Notes: a model not told the origin generated them from the letters alone. Positions 16,170 through 24,491 are shown, numbered from the stretch's first letter. The stretch: DNA of 64,000 nt from Haloarcula sebkhae (GCF_014647415.1 NZ_BMPD01000001.1:1054001-1118000), one strand, 5' to 3'. Program-made: numbers and translations.

Positions 16170-17183
16170 TTAGCCGTCTTGGTTTGTGGTGTCGGACCGC
16201 GTCCGGACGCGGAGGTCGGGGATGGCGATGTCCTCCAGCAGTGCCACTGCGCCGTACTCGCGGCGGACCCACCAGTACAGCGCGGCTCCGCCGACGGCGA
16301 GCAGCGGAAGGGCGACGAGCCCTCCTTCAGGGCCGAACTCGCCGCCGGTCACCACCGTGGGACCAGTCGCATCAGTAGAGAGCAAGGCGACACCCATCCG
16401 GAGGCCGCTGACGGGGAAGCCAAGCAGTGCCAGCGTGTAGTTCCAGGCGACGTGGAAACCGCTGGCGACCCCGAGTCGCCCGGTCAGGACGTAACACGCA
16501 CCGAGCAGGAGCCCATAAAGGGTGATGTTGGCCACACTGAGCAGGGATGCGCTGGGATTCGTCCAGTGGAGGACACCGAACAGTGCGCCTGTCAGTCCCG
16601 TTGCAGTGATGACCGCGCCCCGCTTGCCGACCCACCCGGCGAGCCCCTCAGCCGTGTTCGTCAGGAGATACCCACGGACGAGTACCTCCTCGGTAGTTGC
16701 CTGGACGAGGAAGAACGCTCCCAGAAGGAGGACGGCGACCGGCGGTCCGAACGCGGTCAGCGGGAGCGGCCCGCTATCGATGGTTACGAGGGCGACGCTG
16801 ACCTTGACGAACCCGATTGCCACCTCGACAAGCAGGACGAGCGTGGGAAGCCCCACCCCGAGCACGAGACCGAAGGCCGCATCGCGCCACCACTGGCGGT
16901 CGAATCCCAGTCCGTAATCCGGGAGCGTCCGCCGATCGAGCAGATAGCCGATCCCGACGGCGACGACGGTTCCGGAAGCAAAAATCGCGATCTGGCGCAC
17001 GACAGCGACCGTCGGCGTCATGCGCACTACCGACGATGCCACTGCGATCACCCCCGAGAGGAGGACGAGGCCGAACCCGGCAAGAAATACCCAGAGCGTG
17101 ACCCGCCACGGCGCCCGCAGCCGGCGCTCCCCGGGATTGACAATGTAGCGCCGTATCTCCATGATGAAGTCCGACCTGACCAT
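16170..17183 (-). CDS. CPBP-family intramembrane metalloprotease, second copy
   Basis: The 337-residue polytopic protein has EExxxR at about 165-170 (TTEEVLVRGYLL), a His motif FGVLHWTN and GFHVAWNY. The preceding loop LDRRTLPDYGLGFDRQWWRD matches the one in the CPBP gene at 3551. Its N-terminus (RRYIVNPGERRLRAPWRV) is basic and cytoplasmic, so the protein probably has an even orientation-defining start. It may begin at the internal ATG (residue 8). The target is unknown. It is divergent from the acyltransferase gene. Confidence 0.87.
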   Translation of the reverse strand: MVRSDFIMEIRRYIVNPGERRLRAPWRVTLWVFLAGFGLVLLSGVIAVASSVVRMTPTVAVVRQIAIFASGTVVAVGIGYLLDRRTLPDYGLGFDRQWWRDAAFGLVLGVGLPTLVLLVEVAIGFVKVSVALVTIDSGPLPLTAFGPPVAVLLLGAFFLVQATTEEVLVRGYLLTNTAEGLAGWVGKRGAVITATGLTGALFGVLHWTNPSASLLSVANITLYGLLLGACYVLTGRLGVASGFHVAWNYTLALLGFPVSGLRMGVALLSTDATGPTVVTGGEFGPEGGLVALPLLAVGGAALYWWVRREYGAVALLEDIAIPDLRVRTRSDTTNQDG

Positions 17184-17321
17184 GTCGTCGTCTGGAACGG
17201 CGGCGTCTTAACTGTGACTTGCTCGCCGAAGTATGTGCTGTTTGGTGTCATGACACAGGTGTTACTGGGTAGGGCTCGGGTAACGGAAACCCCTATCTGC
17301 CCGCGAAGCCACGTACTCGAC

Positions 17322-18227
17322 ATGACGAAGCGTCACGTGTCGCTGCCACCGCTCGCCGAGGAGGGGCTCAGGGCGTTCATCGACGAGGTCGACGAACGCC
17401 TCTCCGGCGACGAGGACACCTGCGATGTTGTCACTGACGTGCTGGTCGATCTCCACGGCGACCGGGACGCCTACGAGCGCTGGCAGGACGGCGCGGATAT
17501 CTCCCCGGCCGAGCGGGTCCGGCTTCAGGGCTATGACCCCTGTAACACGACCCTCGAAAGCGAGTACTACGCCGAGAAAGACGAGGAGCGGTTCAAACGC
17601 TCGAAGCATCTCCAGTGGCTCTGGCGGCAGTTCGACGCGACGCCGATGGCGGACAACGTCGAGTTCGCGCTCCGGTTCCGACGGATGCTCGCCGACCACC
17701 TCTTCGAGTCCTGTGGCGAGGGCTGTCGCTTCTTCAAGGGCATCTCGTTTACGTACGGCCACAACATCGAGATCGGTGACAACGTCGTCGTTCACGACGA
17801 TGTCCACCTCGACGACCGCGGGAAGTTGACGATCGGCGACCGCGTCTCCATCTCCGACGACACTCACGTCTACAGTCACGACCACGACGCCGTCGACCAG
17901 ACTCACGTAGATCTCTACCACACTATCATCGAAGACGACGTTCGCCTAACCTACGATTCGATGGTTCGAGCGGGCGTGAAGGTCGGGGAAAACGCCATTC
18001 TCGCGGCGAAGTCCATCGCCGGCAAGGACATCCCCGCCCACCACATCGCCGCCGGCACGCCGGCGAAGTCTCTGACCGTCAAGGACGGCTGGGAGTCCGT
18101 CGCAGAGCCGATTGAGGGGGCGAACGTCGACCGCCGCGCCGAGCGGCAGCTGTCGTACGACCTCCCTGACGACCTCGATCAGTTCGACGAGTTCCAGCGC
18201 GACCTCTCGCCGCCGGACCGCGAGTAG
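17322..18227 (+). CDS. Left-handed beta-helix acyltransferase
   Basis: The 301-residue protein has an alpha-helical N-terminal half (to about 135) and then hexapeptide repeats from IEIGDNVVVHDDV through KLTIGDRVSISDDTHVYSHDH to GVKVGENAILAAKSIAGKDI, ending with the usual IAAGTPAKSLTVKDG. This is the LbH O-/N-acetyltransferase fold that uses acetyl-CoA. The ATG at 17322 is chosen because upstream in-frame sequence is the antisense of the protease gene. Haloarchaeal proteins of this kind are annotated simply as acyltransferases; the acceptor is unknown. Confidence 0.9.
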   Translation: MTKRHVSLPPLAEEGLRAFIDEVDERLSGDEDTCDVVTDVLVDLHGDRDAYERWQDGADISPAERVRLQGYDPCNTTLESEYYAEKDEERFKRSKHLQWLWRQFDATPMADNVEFALRFRRMLADHLFESCGEGCRFFKGISFTYGHNIEIGDNVVVHDDVHLDDRGKLTIGDRVSISDDTHVYSHDHDAVDQTHVDLYHTIIEDDVRLTYDSMVRAGVKVGENAILAAKSIAGKDIPAHHIAAGTPAKSLTVKDGWESVAEPIEGANVDRRAERQLSYDLPDDLDQFDEFQRDLSPPDRE

Positions 18228-18277
18228 TCGTCGGCGCGCGTCGTCACCCCTTTTGTTGCACCCGCCGACGGTCACAT

Positions 18278-18985
18278 ATGCGAAGTGTCGCCATCAACAT
18301 CGGAGCAAACACGAACGAGCCCGGCTTCCGCGGCCCGCTGTTTCCCGACGGCTCGTTCGAGTACATCCCGATCCCCGAATCGAAACCAACCAGCGAGCCC
18401 GTACCGACCTACGGTGACCTCGACTTGGGGACCGACGTTTCCGCGGTGGCCGACCAGCCGGTCCACTTCGACCCGGAGTTCCCGGAGGCCGGCGGCGAAC
18501 GCTACACGTATGGCGACGAACACGGCGTGAAAGCGGGCCCGCTGTCGGATCTGTCGGCCGGTGACTACCTGTTTTTCTACGCGACGCTATCGGTGGCTGG
18601 CGAGTGCCCGGCCTGGGCCTCGCCGGAGTGGGGGGCGCACGTCATCGGCCACTTCCGACTCGCCCGCGACGCGGTGACCGGTGACGAGTACCGGGAACTC
18701 CCGTCCAAGGAGCAGGCCCAGTTCGCCTCGAACGCCCACGTGAAACGCGACCCCTTCGACGCTCGCGTTCTCATTCGCGGCAACGCTGAGGAGTCACGAC
18801 TGTACGACACAGTCGTCCCGCTGTCGACACCGAGCGGCGGCACCGATGCGAACGAACTGGTAACCGACCTGTCGTCCGACTCGGGGAAGGGGCCGTGGTG
18901 GCGACGGCCGATGCGGTTCGACGAGGCCGGTACGGAGCGACTGCTTGAATTGGCCGATAGCCACCCCAGCGCTATCGAACACTGA
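18278..18985 (+). CDS. Nmad3-like putative nucleotide-modification protein
   Basis: The 235-residue protein starts MRSVAINIGANTNEPGFRGP and continues with PLFPDGSFEYIPIPE, then GDYLFFYATL. The 'surface glycine, P-L-F-P-D-G, I-P-I-P-E' opening and the GD-x-LFF strand resemble the Nmad3 family, proposed from genome context to help hypermodify DNA bases. I have not been able to run a profile, so the assignment is tentative. There are no membrane segments. The ATG has no strong promoter; the gene follows the acyltransferase by 50 bases and may be co-transcribed. Confidence 0.55.
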   Translation: MRSVAINIGANTNEPGFRGPLFPDGSFEYIPIPESKPTSEPVPTYGDLDLGTDVSAVADQPVHFDPEFPEAGGERYTYGDEHGVKAGPLSDLSAGDYLFFYATLSVAGECPAWASPEWGAHVIGHFRLARDAVTGDEYRELPSKEQAQFASNAHVKRDPFDARVLIRGNAEESRLYDTVVPLSTPSGGTDANELVTDLSSDSGKGPWWRRPMRFDEAGTERLLELADSHPSAIEH

Positions 18986-19031
18986 CGCAGCCGAATAAGT
19001 TATCACCGGTGAAAATAGAATGTGAAAGCAT

Positions 19032-19745
19032 ATGTCCAGACGGACTCAGGTAGCTGATATGCGTCTCTCTAGTGGGGTCCCCGGCTTCGACGAACTCATC
19101 GAGGGGGGGTTACTCCCGAATCGCCTTTATGTGGTCAGCGGCCCGCCGGGTAGCGGGAAGACTACGTTCTGCTCACAGTTCATTACACAGGGCGTCAAAG
19201 AGGGCGAGACGTGCCTGTACGTGACGATGCACGAGACCAAGACGGAGTTGATGCAGGACATGGCCGGCTACGAGTTCGGGTTCGACCGGGCTATGCAGTC
19301 TGATGCCATCCAGTTCCTCAACCTTGTCACCGAGAGCGGGAAGCGAACTATCACGCAGTTCGGCAGCGAGGGCGGCCTGACGAACCGGCTCGTCGCCTAC
19401 ATCAGACAGAACGACATCCAGCGGGTCGTCATCGACTCGACGATGCTGTTGCAGCACTTCATGAACGACGTCGAAGACGAAATCACGGGCTTTCTCTCCG
19501 CGCTGAAACAGACGGACGCGACGACGCTGCTCATCTCTGAGATGACCGACCCGTCCTCCTACAGCGACGAACACTACCTTGCCCACGGCGTCGTCTTCTT
19601 CCACAACTTCCTCGAAAACGGCAGCATGACCCGCGGCGTTCAGGTTATCAAGATGCGGGGCACCGCCATTGACTGTGACATCCGTGAGATCTCTTTCTCT
19701 GACGCCGGACTGCAGGTCCATACTGACCGGAAAGTGGAGACATGA
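19032..19745 (+). CDS. RAD55/KaiC-like RecA-fold ATPase
   Basis: The 237-residue protein has the KaiC/RadA-paralog opening RLSSGVPGFDELIEGGLLPN, Walker A GPPGSGKTT at 37-45 and Walker B RVVIDSTML. It is a single-domain RecA-like ATPase without the HhH domain, so it is not RadA; haloarchaeal annotations use 'HTR-like protein' or 'RAD55 family ATPase'. Such proteins occur in signalling and gas-vesicle or motility contexts, but nothing here decides. Its stop overlaps the next start by 4 bases, so the two act together. Confidence 0.82.
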   Translation: MSRRTQVADMRLSSGVPGFDELIEGGLLPNRLYVVSGPPGSGKTTFCSQFITQGVKEGETCLYVTMHETKTELMQDMAGYEFGFDRAMQSDAIQFLNLVTESGKRTITQFGSEGGLTNRLVAYIRQNDIQRVVIDSTMLLQHFMNDVEDEITGFLSALKQTDATTLLISEMTDPSSYSDEHYLAHGVVFFHNFLENGSMTRGVQVIKMRGTAIDCDIREISFSDAGLQVHTDRKVET

Positions 19746-20152
19746 GCCGCTACGAGCGTGAGTTCGGCACCGACTGGGACACTCTCGACAAGGACGAGGC
19801 CACCGACCGGGCCTACGCCATCGGTGTCGCCAAGCGCCTCGGGGAGTTCAACCGCGAGGAACTCGAAGCCATCTACGCCGAGATGAACTCGGCGTACCAC
19901 AAGAGCATGGTCGAACTCGCGTACGACGAAGGGCGCAACGAAGCGAAGGAAGCGGCGGAGACAACCAGCGCTGACCAGGACGCCCTCTGGGCAGACCTGA
20001 TCAACGGCGAGAAGACGTACATCGACGAAGACGACGTGCCGACTGGGGGCCGTGACGGCCTGCCCTCGGCGCTCGATTCCTCGGAGCTGTTGGACAGGCA
20101 GTCAGTCGACAGCACCGACGCTGTCGACAGGCCGGACTTCCTCGACAGGTAG
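19742..20152 (+). CDS. Acidic protein coupled to the RAD55-like ATPase
   Basis: This 136-residue protein starts inside the ATPase stop (ATGA). It is helical and strongly acidic (LAYDEGRNEAKEAAE), with a low-complexity C-terminus containing two VDSTDAVDRP-type segments, and has no cysteine motif or membrane helix. I do not recognise it. Tight overlap with the ATPase gene suggests a regulatory partner or effector. Confidence 0.7.
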   Translation: MSRYEREFGTDWDTLDKDEATDRAYAIGVAKRLGEFNREELEAIYAEMNSAYHKSMVELAYDEGRNEAKEAAETTSADQDALWADLINGEKTYIDEDDVPTGGRDGLPSALDSSELLDRQSVDSTDAVDRPDFLDR

Positions 20153-20204
20153 TCACTCTAAGTGTGCACTCACCGACAGCGATAGCGCTGTTGCTCGCCT
20201 GTGT

Positions 20205-20232
20205 AAAAAACGATGGAGACGGGAAACCCGTC
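20205..20232 (-). terminator. Terminator of the DUF5789 gene
   Basis: GACGGG (20218-20223) pairs with CCCGTC (20227-20232) around AAA. On the minus strand it is followed by a T6 tract (complement of A6 at 20205-20210). It lies just downstream of the minus-strand gene ending at 20267 and between two convergent genes. Confidence 0.6.
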
Positions 20233-20266
20233 CAGAGCTGGGGTGACTGCAGGCCGTATTGGGCCG

Positions 20267-20554
20267 TTAGAAGGAAACTTGGTCCGGCCCGTCTTCGCCC
20301 ATGCAGATCGGGTCGCGGTCGGAGTAGCCCTTCCGGCCGATGGCCTTGCTCGACACACCTGAGAACGCTGCGAACTCGGCGTCTTCCGCGCTTTCGAACG
20401 TTTCCGGGGCCGACCGACTGAGTGCATCGCCCAGCCGCTCGGTGCCGTTTGGCAGTTCGAGTTCCATGTCCCCGTCGCCCTCGATGATTTCTTCGGCGGA
20501 AACCGGGTAGTCGTACGATTGGAAGGCGTCCGTTGCGTTGCTTAGCATTCGCAT
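20267..20554 (-). CDS. DUF5789-like protein
   Basis: The 95-residue protein contains YDYPVSAEEIIEGDGDMELE, LPNGTERLGDALSR and the C-terminal AIGRKGYSDRDP, which I recognise as the haloarchaeal DUF5789 family. The function is unknown; the length and order of motifs are normal. Two in-frame ATG codons (MRM) make the start uncertain by two residues. Its promoter lies in the AT-rich inverted repeat at 20572-20631, and a hairpin with a T6 tract ends it. Confidence 0.8.
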   Translation of the reverse strand: MRMLSNATDAFQSYDYPVSAEEIIEGDGDMELELPNGTERLGDALSRSAPETFESAEDAEFAAFSGVSSKAIGRKGYSDRDPICMGEDGPDQVSF

Positions 20555-20571
20555 GTCTATCGAAAGTTCAT

Positions 20572-20631
20572 GGTTCCTAATAAACCTTCACTATAGATAA
20601 TCATAATATCCCTTAATGCGTATAAGGAACC
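20572..20631 (-). promoter_or_regulatory. AT-rich divergent promoter with an inverted repeat
   Basis: GGTTCCT (20572-20578) is exactly complementary to AGGAACC (20625-20631) and encloses about 46 AT-rich bases, unusual for this GC-rich DNA. GGTTTATTAGG on the minus strand is probably the TATA box of the DUF5789 gene. The arms may be an operator. Confidence 0.4.
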
Positions 20632-20700
20632 CACGTTCCGTGTGTCCACGACTCATGACCTGACCAGAAGCGGCTTTCTGCTGGGAGATGTGGAAGTGGT

Positions 20701-21477
20701 ATGGTCGTCGCTGACTTGCATGTACACACGACCCGCTCCGACGGGACGCTCACGCTCGATGCGGTCCCGGCCGCCGCGAGACAAGCGGGCGTCGAGGTCG
20801 TCGCCGTCACGGACCACGACCATCTCCAGCCTGAAATCGATGGCCCTGTCACCGAGCGCGACGGTGTGACGCTTCTCCACGGTATCGAACTCCGCGTTGA
20901 GACCGGGACCCAGCGACTGGATCTGCTGGGCTACGGCGTCGACCCGACCGAGGAACTCCGGGCCGAGTGTGCACGCATCCAGCGGAACCGTCGCGAGCGC
21001 GGGGCGCGCATCATCGAGTGCGTCGAGGACCGCCTAGGCGTCTCGCTACCCGTCGAGCCGCGCGACGGCCTCGGTCGGCCCCACATCGCCCGCGGGATCG
21101 CCGAGGTGTCGGACTACACCTTTCAGTCCGCGTTTGACGAACTCATCGGCGACGACTGCCCCTGTTACGTCCCACGGGAGGTCCCGTCCTTCGAGCGTGG
21201 CTGTGCTGTCCTCTCAGACGCGTGCGGGCTGGTCGGCCTCGCGCACCCATTCAGATATCCCGATACGGGGGCCGCGCTGTCCAAGTGTGCGTCGCTCGAT
21301 GCCGTCGAACGGTGGTACCCGTACGGCCGGGCGGTCGACGACAGCCTCGTGGACGACGCTATCGAGCGGTACGACCTCGTCCCGACGGGCGGCAGCGATG
21401 CTCACGGCGAGACGCTGGGTGACTCCGGTCTGGACGCCGCCGCCTGGGACCGAGTCGAAACGGCGCTCAACGTCTGA
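20701..21477 (+). CDS. PHP-domain metal-dependent phosphoesterase
   Basis: The 258-residue protein begins MVVADLHVHTTRSDGTLTLD and has the PHP metal ligands HxH at 7-9, the pair in TDHDHLQPE and later His/Asp residues (GLAHPFRYP, PTGGSDAHGE). PHP proteins of this size act on nucleotide or oligonucleotide phosphoesters or as nucleoside phosphatases. It lacks polymerase domains. It lies in the same direction as the DUF6757-like gene 55 bases downstream. Confidence 0.9.
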   Translation: MVVADLHVHTTRSDGTLTLDAVPAAARQAGVEVVAVTDHDHLQPEIDGPVTERDGVTLLHGIELRVETGTQRLDLLGYGVDPTEELRAECARIQRNRRERGARIIECVEDRLGVSLPVEPRDGLGRPHIARGIAEVSDYTFQSAFDELIGDDCPCYVPREVPSFERGCAVLSDACGLVGLAHPFRYPDTGAALSKCASLDAVERWYPYGRAVDDSLVDDAIERYDLVPTGGSDAHGETLGDSGLDAAAWDRVETALNV

Positions 21478-21531
21478 CAACCGGCAGACGGAACCCGAGG
21501 GTTCAATGTCGTCCGGGTATATAATTCAGGT

Positions 21532-21696
21532 ATGCAGTGTCACTACTGCGACCGTGAAGCTGACATCGCCGTCGAGAACGACGGTGTCAAGGTCGGTGTC
21601 TGCAAGACACACTTCCGTGAACAGATGGCGGAACTGGAAGACGCCGACTGGCTTGAAGATCTCGACGAGGAACTCGATATAGACCGACGTGAGTGA
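21532..21696 (+). CDS. DUF6757-like small zinc-binding protein
   Basis: The 54-residue protein starts MQCHYCDREADIAVENDGVK. It has CxxC (residues 3-6) and a second ligand pair C24/H27 in VCKTHF, a minimal zinc finger, then an acidic helix (ELEDADWLEDLDEELDIDRRE). This matches the haloarchaeal DUF6757 family from memory. GGTTCAAT lies about 28 bases before the ATG, and a gapped palindrome GAACCC-GA-GGGTTC (21491-21504) overlaps it. Too short for most gene callers, but convincing. Confidence 0.82.
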   Translation: MQCHYCDREADIAVENDGVKVGVCKTHFREQMAELEDADWLEDLDEELDIDRRE

Positions 21697-21788
21697 CCGA
21701 CGCTCCGTTTCTCTACTCCTACTGTGGGTGTCCTCCGTGTCACCGCTGTGACCCGGCCTGACTAACCGTTAAGGACTGTCCGCCGTAC

Positions 21789-22265
21789 ATGGCAACTATG
21801 GAGAAAGTCAGTCTTGACGCCGTCGAATCGCGGATGGGGCCGGCGTCGGTCAAGCGAGCGCTCGCTGGACCGCTCGGCACCGACGACATCGCGCTGAACT
21901 ACTACGAACTGGCACCGGGCGAGTCCTTCGGCTTCGGCTACCACCGCCACCCGAATCAGGAGGAGGTGTTTCTCGTCCAGTCGGGTACAGCGACGTTCGA
22001 GACGGAGGACGGCGACGTGCACGTCGGAGCCGGTGAGGCCATCCGCTTTGCGCCCGGTGAGTGGCAACGCGGTCGCAACGAGGGCGACGAGCGTGTCGTC
22101 GCGCTCGCGCTCGGCGCACCACAGGAAATGGGCGACACAGATATGCTCCGGCACTGTGACGACTGTGGCGGTCGCACGCACAACTACGTCGAGATGACGG
22201 ACGACCGCGACGCGCTCGTGACACGCTGTGCAGAATGTGACGCCGAGACCGGCCGGTTCACCTGA
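21789..22265 (+). CDS. Cupin-domain protein with a C-terminal zinc ribbon
   Basis: The 158-residue protein has a single cupin barrel: motif 1 GFGYHRHPNQEEVFLV gives two His, Gln and Glu metal ligands, and motif 2 runs through HVGAGEAIRFAPGEWQR. After about residue 118 it carries CDDC (HCDDCGGRTH) and CAEC (RCAECDAETG), a four-cysteine zinc ribbon fused to the cupin. Many small-molecule isomerases or dioxygenases have this barrel; the zinc ribbon suggests nucleic-acid or protein contact. A TATA-like CCGTTAAGG lies upstream. Confidence 0.85.
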   Translation: MATMEKVSLDAVESRMGPASVKRALAGPLGTDDIALNYYELAPGESFGFGYHRHPNQEEVFLVQSGTATFETEDGDVHVGAGEAIRFAPGEWQRGRNEGDERVVALALGAPQEMGDTDMLRHCDDCGGRTHNYVEMTDDRDALVTRCAECDAETGRFT

Positions 22266-22288
22266 CCGTCGACAGCTACGTCGATGAG

Positions 22289-23005
22289 CTAGTCGTCGGC
22301 AGCGGCGGCAGCACCGGTCCCGTCATCCGTGTGACGCGCAGCGAACTCAGTGAAGTTGTCGAACAGTTGCTTGGCCTCACAGGCGGCGCGGTAGTTCTCT
22401 TCGGTGACGCCGTCCAGCACCGCTTCGATACGCTCGTCGGTGAGTTGCTCGTCTTTGCCTTTCGTCACCGTCTCCGCCGTCTCGGGATCGTACTCGGGGT
22501 GGAACTGCACCGAGAAGACGTTCTCTTTCCGGAACCCGTGGACGCCGTAGTCGTTCTCGGCGAACGTGTTCGCGCCCGGCGGCACCTCGGCGACGCGGTC
22601 CGAATGCGTGGTGAAGACGGTGAAGGACTCGTCGACGCCGGCGAGCAACTCGTTCTCGCCGTCGTGTTCGACCGTCCGATAGCCGATCTCATACTCGTCC
22701 ATCGGTTCGACGGTGCCGCCGAGTGCGTGTGCGAGCAGCTGGTGGCCGAAACAGACGCCCAGGAACGCGATGTCGCGGTCGACTGCGTTCGTGACCCAGG
22801 ATTCGAGGTCCCGGATCCAGGGTTCGTCCCAGTAGACGGACGCGCGACTGCCCGTGACCAGACAGCCGTCGAACGCGAATGTGTCGGGCAGTTCGCGCTC
22901 GGTCACGTCGTATTCCACGAGGTCGGCGTCGAGTTCCCGCCGGAAGTTCCGACGATTGTCGTCGCCGTCGTGGGCCGCGTTCAGCAGGGCGATTCGTGGC
23001 CTCAT
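22289..23005 (-). CDS. Class I glutamine amidotransferase-like protein
   Basis: The 238-residue protein has the nucleophile elbow FLGVCFGHQLLAHALGG (Cys near 101) and His-x-Glu in VQFHPEYDPE. It matches stand-alone type-1 amidotransferases, the GuaA-like family that includes gamma-glutamyl hydrolases and peptidase-like members. There is no synthase partner next to it, so a glutaminase supplying another enzyme or a gamma-glutamyl peptidase are equally likely. The C-terminal tail (GTGAAAAADD) is low complexity. Confidence 0.85.
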   Translation of the reverse strand: MRPRIALLNAAHDGDDNRRNFRRELDADLVEYDVTERELPDTFAFDGCLVTGSRASVYWDEPWIRDLESWVTNAVDRDIAFLGVCFGHQLLAHALGGTVEPMDEYEIGYRTVEHDGENELLAGVDESFTVFTTHSDRVAEVPPGANTFAENDYGVHGFRKENVFSVQFHPEYDPETAETVTKGKDEQLTDERIEAVLDGVTEENYRAACEAKQLFDNFTEFAARHTDDGTGAAAAADD

Positions 23006-23175
23006 TACCAGTACGGAGCGGTTCGAATCGTAAAAACGTACGTACCGACGGCAGTGATTGCCGCTCGCAGTGACGGGGACGCCGGCGACGATGCGATCGC
23101 TGGAACGGCGGCTATCGGAAAGGACTGGCCATTCAGAACTGTCTCGCTACGGGTCGTCGACGACTGGGATACGTG

Positions 23176-23313
23176 TTACGTCTGGTCCGCTTCCGGGTTG
23201 TTCGTCCGCCGATAGGAGCCCACCATCTTCCACAGCGTGTCGTTGAAGTCGTCGTTGTTGGCTTCGCTCTCGATCTGCCGGTACAGGTTTTCCGAGACTT
23301 CGATACGGGGCAT
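23176..23313 (-). CDS. Small antitoxin-like protein (DUF7557-like)
   Basis: This 45-residue protein begins MPRIEVSENLYRQIESEAN, a beta strand followed by a helix as in ribbon-helix-helix or VapB-type N-termini, then WKMVGSYRRTNNP. I recall similar short haloarchaeal proteins as DUF7557. No toxin gene is adjacent; the next gene on the strand is a small membrane protein. The start is set by the family boundary; longer extensions have no support. Confidence 0.65.
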   Translation of the reverse strand: MPRIEVSENLYRQIESEANNDDFNDTLWKMVGSYRRTNNPEADQT

Positions 23314-23387
23314 CGAGTGTGTATAGAGAGCGGGAGTAAATAAATCTCCGCTGACACGGAATCGAGTAAAAGCTTCAATGCACCTCT

Positions 23388-23573
23388 CTAGGGGCCGTAT
23401 AACCATTTGGCACCGAAAGAGACGAACCAGACCATCCAGATGCAAAAGACGACCAGCCACGTCCCGTACTGGACCGTCGGGTCCGGAACCAGAACGTACG
23501 CCACGACAAGCAAAGCGGCGATGCTTGCCGCCGCGGCGGCGTCCCAGCGGTCCAGTGCGGGCGGTTCGACCAT
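23388..23573 (-). CDS. Small two-helix membrane protein
   Basis: The 61-residue protein MVEPPALDRWDAAAAASIAA has two hydrophobic helices (about 13-28 and 37-57) rich in Val, Leu and Trp, with a short polar turn (VPDPTVQYG). I do not recognise its function. Its start is six bases before the end of the aldo/keto reductase gene on the same strand, which suggests co-transcription. Confidence 0.65.
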   Translation of the reverse strand: MVEPPALDRWDAAAAASIAALLVVAYVLVPDPTVQYGTWLVVFCIWMVWFVSFGAKWLYGP

Positions 23574-23579
23574 CAGGGG

Positions 23580-24476
23580 TTACTGCGAGATGCCGTAGGT
23601 GTCGTTGTCCCAGTCGTTGATGCCGGTGTCGTAGACCGCCTGCTCGCGCTCAATGGCGTCGATACGCTCGCGGTCGGCGGTGTCGAGGTCCCAGTCGAAC
23701 AGGTCAAAATTCTGCCGGACGTGTTCGGGCGAGGACGACTTCGGTAGCACCACCACGTCGTTCTCGACTGCCCACTTCAGGATAATTTGGGCCGGTGACT
23801 TGTCGTATTTCGCTGCCAGGTCCTGAATGACGTCGTCGGCGAACACCTCGGTCCGACCCAGCGGCGCGGCCGCCTCGACGACAGTGTCGGTGTCGCGGCA
23901 GAACTCGACGACCTGGTCCTGTGTGTTCCATGGGTGGTACTCGATCTGGTTGACGGCGATGGGCACATCGGCGACGTGCTGGGCGGCCCCGAGCTGGTAC
24001 GCGCTGAAGTTCGAGACGCCGACGTTGCGGATCTTTCCTTGATCGTGGAGCGTCGCCATCGCGTTCATCGTCTCACGGATGGAGGTCGCGGGGTTAGGCC
24101 AGTGAACGAGATACAGGTCGAGATAGTCGGTCCCGAGACGGTCGAGCGACGCCTCACAGGCCTCGATGACCGACTCGTAGTCGAGGTGTTTCGGCAGTAC
24201 CTTGGAGGTGAGGAACACGTCCTCGCGGTCGTAGTCGGCGAGGGCCTCGCCGATTTCGCCCTCGTTCTTGTAGCCCTCGGCGGTGTCGACGTGGGCGTAG
24301 CCCGCGTCGAGTCCGGCCCGAACGGACTCCTGAACGGTATCGCCGTCGATGTCCCACGTCCCGACGCCGACCATCGGCAGTTCGTCGCCACTCGGGAGTG
24401 TCGCTGTTGGGGGTGTCACAGTACGTGTCTCACTCGCGGCAGTCAAAACCGTTTCGCGCTCGTCGCGGGACGGCAC
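23580..24476 (-). CDS. Aldo/keto reductase (2,5-diketogluconate reductase type)
   Basis: The 298-residue protein has the AKR core GVGTWDIDGD, the Asp/Tyr pair in HVDTAEGYKNEGEIGE, Lys in TSKVLPKHL and His in LYLVHWPNP. Order and length place it near the AKR5 group of 2,5-diketo-D-gluconate and aldehyde reductases. The N-terminus before TLPSGDELPMVG is variable, so a start about 20 residues later (a GTG) is possible. It lies 16 bases from the Gfo/Idh/MocA gene; both could serve sugar or aldehyde oxidoreduction. Confidence 0.88.
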   Translation of the reverse strand: MPSRDERETVLTAASETRTVTPPTATLPSGDELPMVGVGTWDIDGDTVQESVRAGLDAGYAHVDTAEGYKNEGEIGEALADYDREDVFLTSKVLPKHLDYESVIEACEASLDRLGTDYLDLYLVHWPNPATSIRETMNAMATLHDQGKIRNVGVSNFSAYQLGAAQHVADVPIAVNQIEYHPWNTQDQVVEFCRDTDTVVEAAAPLGRTEVFADDVIQDLAAKYDKSPAQIILKWAVENDVVVLPKSSSPEHVRQNFDLFDWDLDTADRERIDAIEREQAVYDTGINDWDNDTYGISQ

Positions 24477-24491
24477 ACATCCGGTCGTCTC

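Noticed and set aside
15969-17321. Long open plus-strand frame running into the acyltransferase gene (752 codons)
   Set aside because: Antisense to the CPBP protease; composition (Glu/Arg/Pro-rich, no domain) is that of a GC-rich shadow frame. Only the part from 17322 is real.
23020-23040. tRNA-like T-arm string GGTTCGAATC
   Set aside because: No acceptor or D-arm pairs around it; chance match.
23006-23175. Possible promoter or small RNA between amidotransferase and DUF7557-like genes
   Set aside because: Only a short A-run is seen; no convincing TATA pairing or stem.
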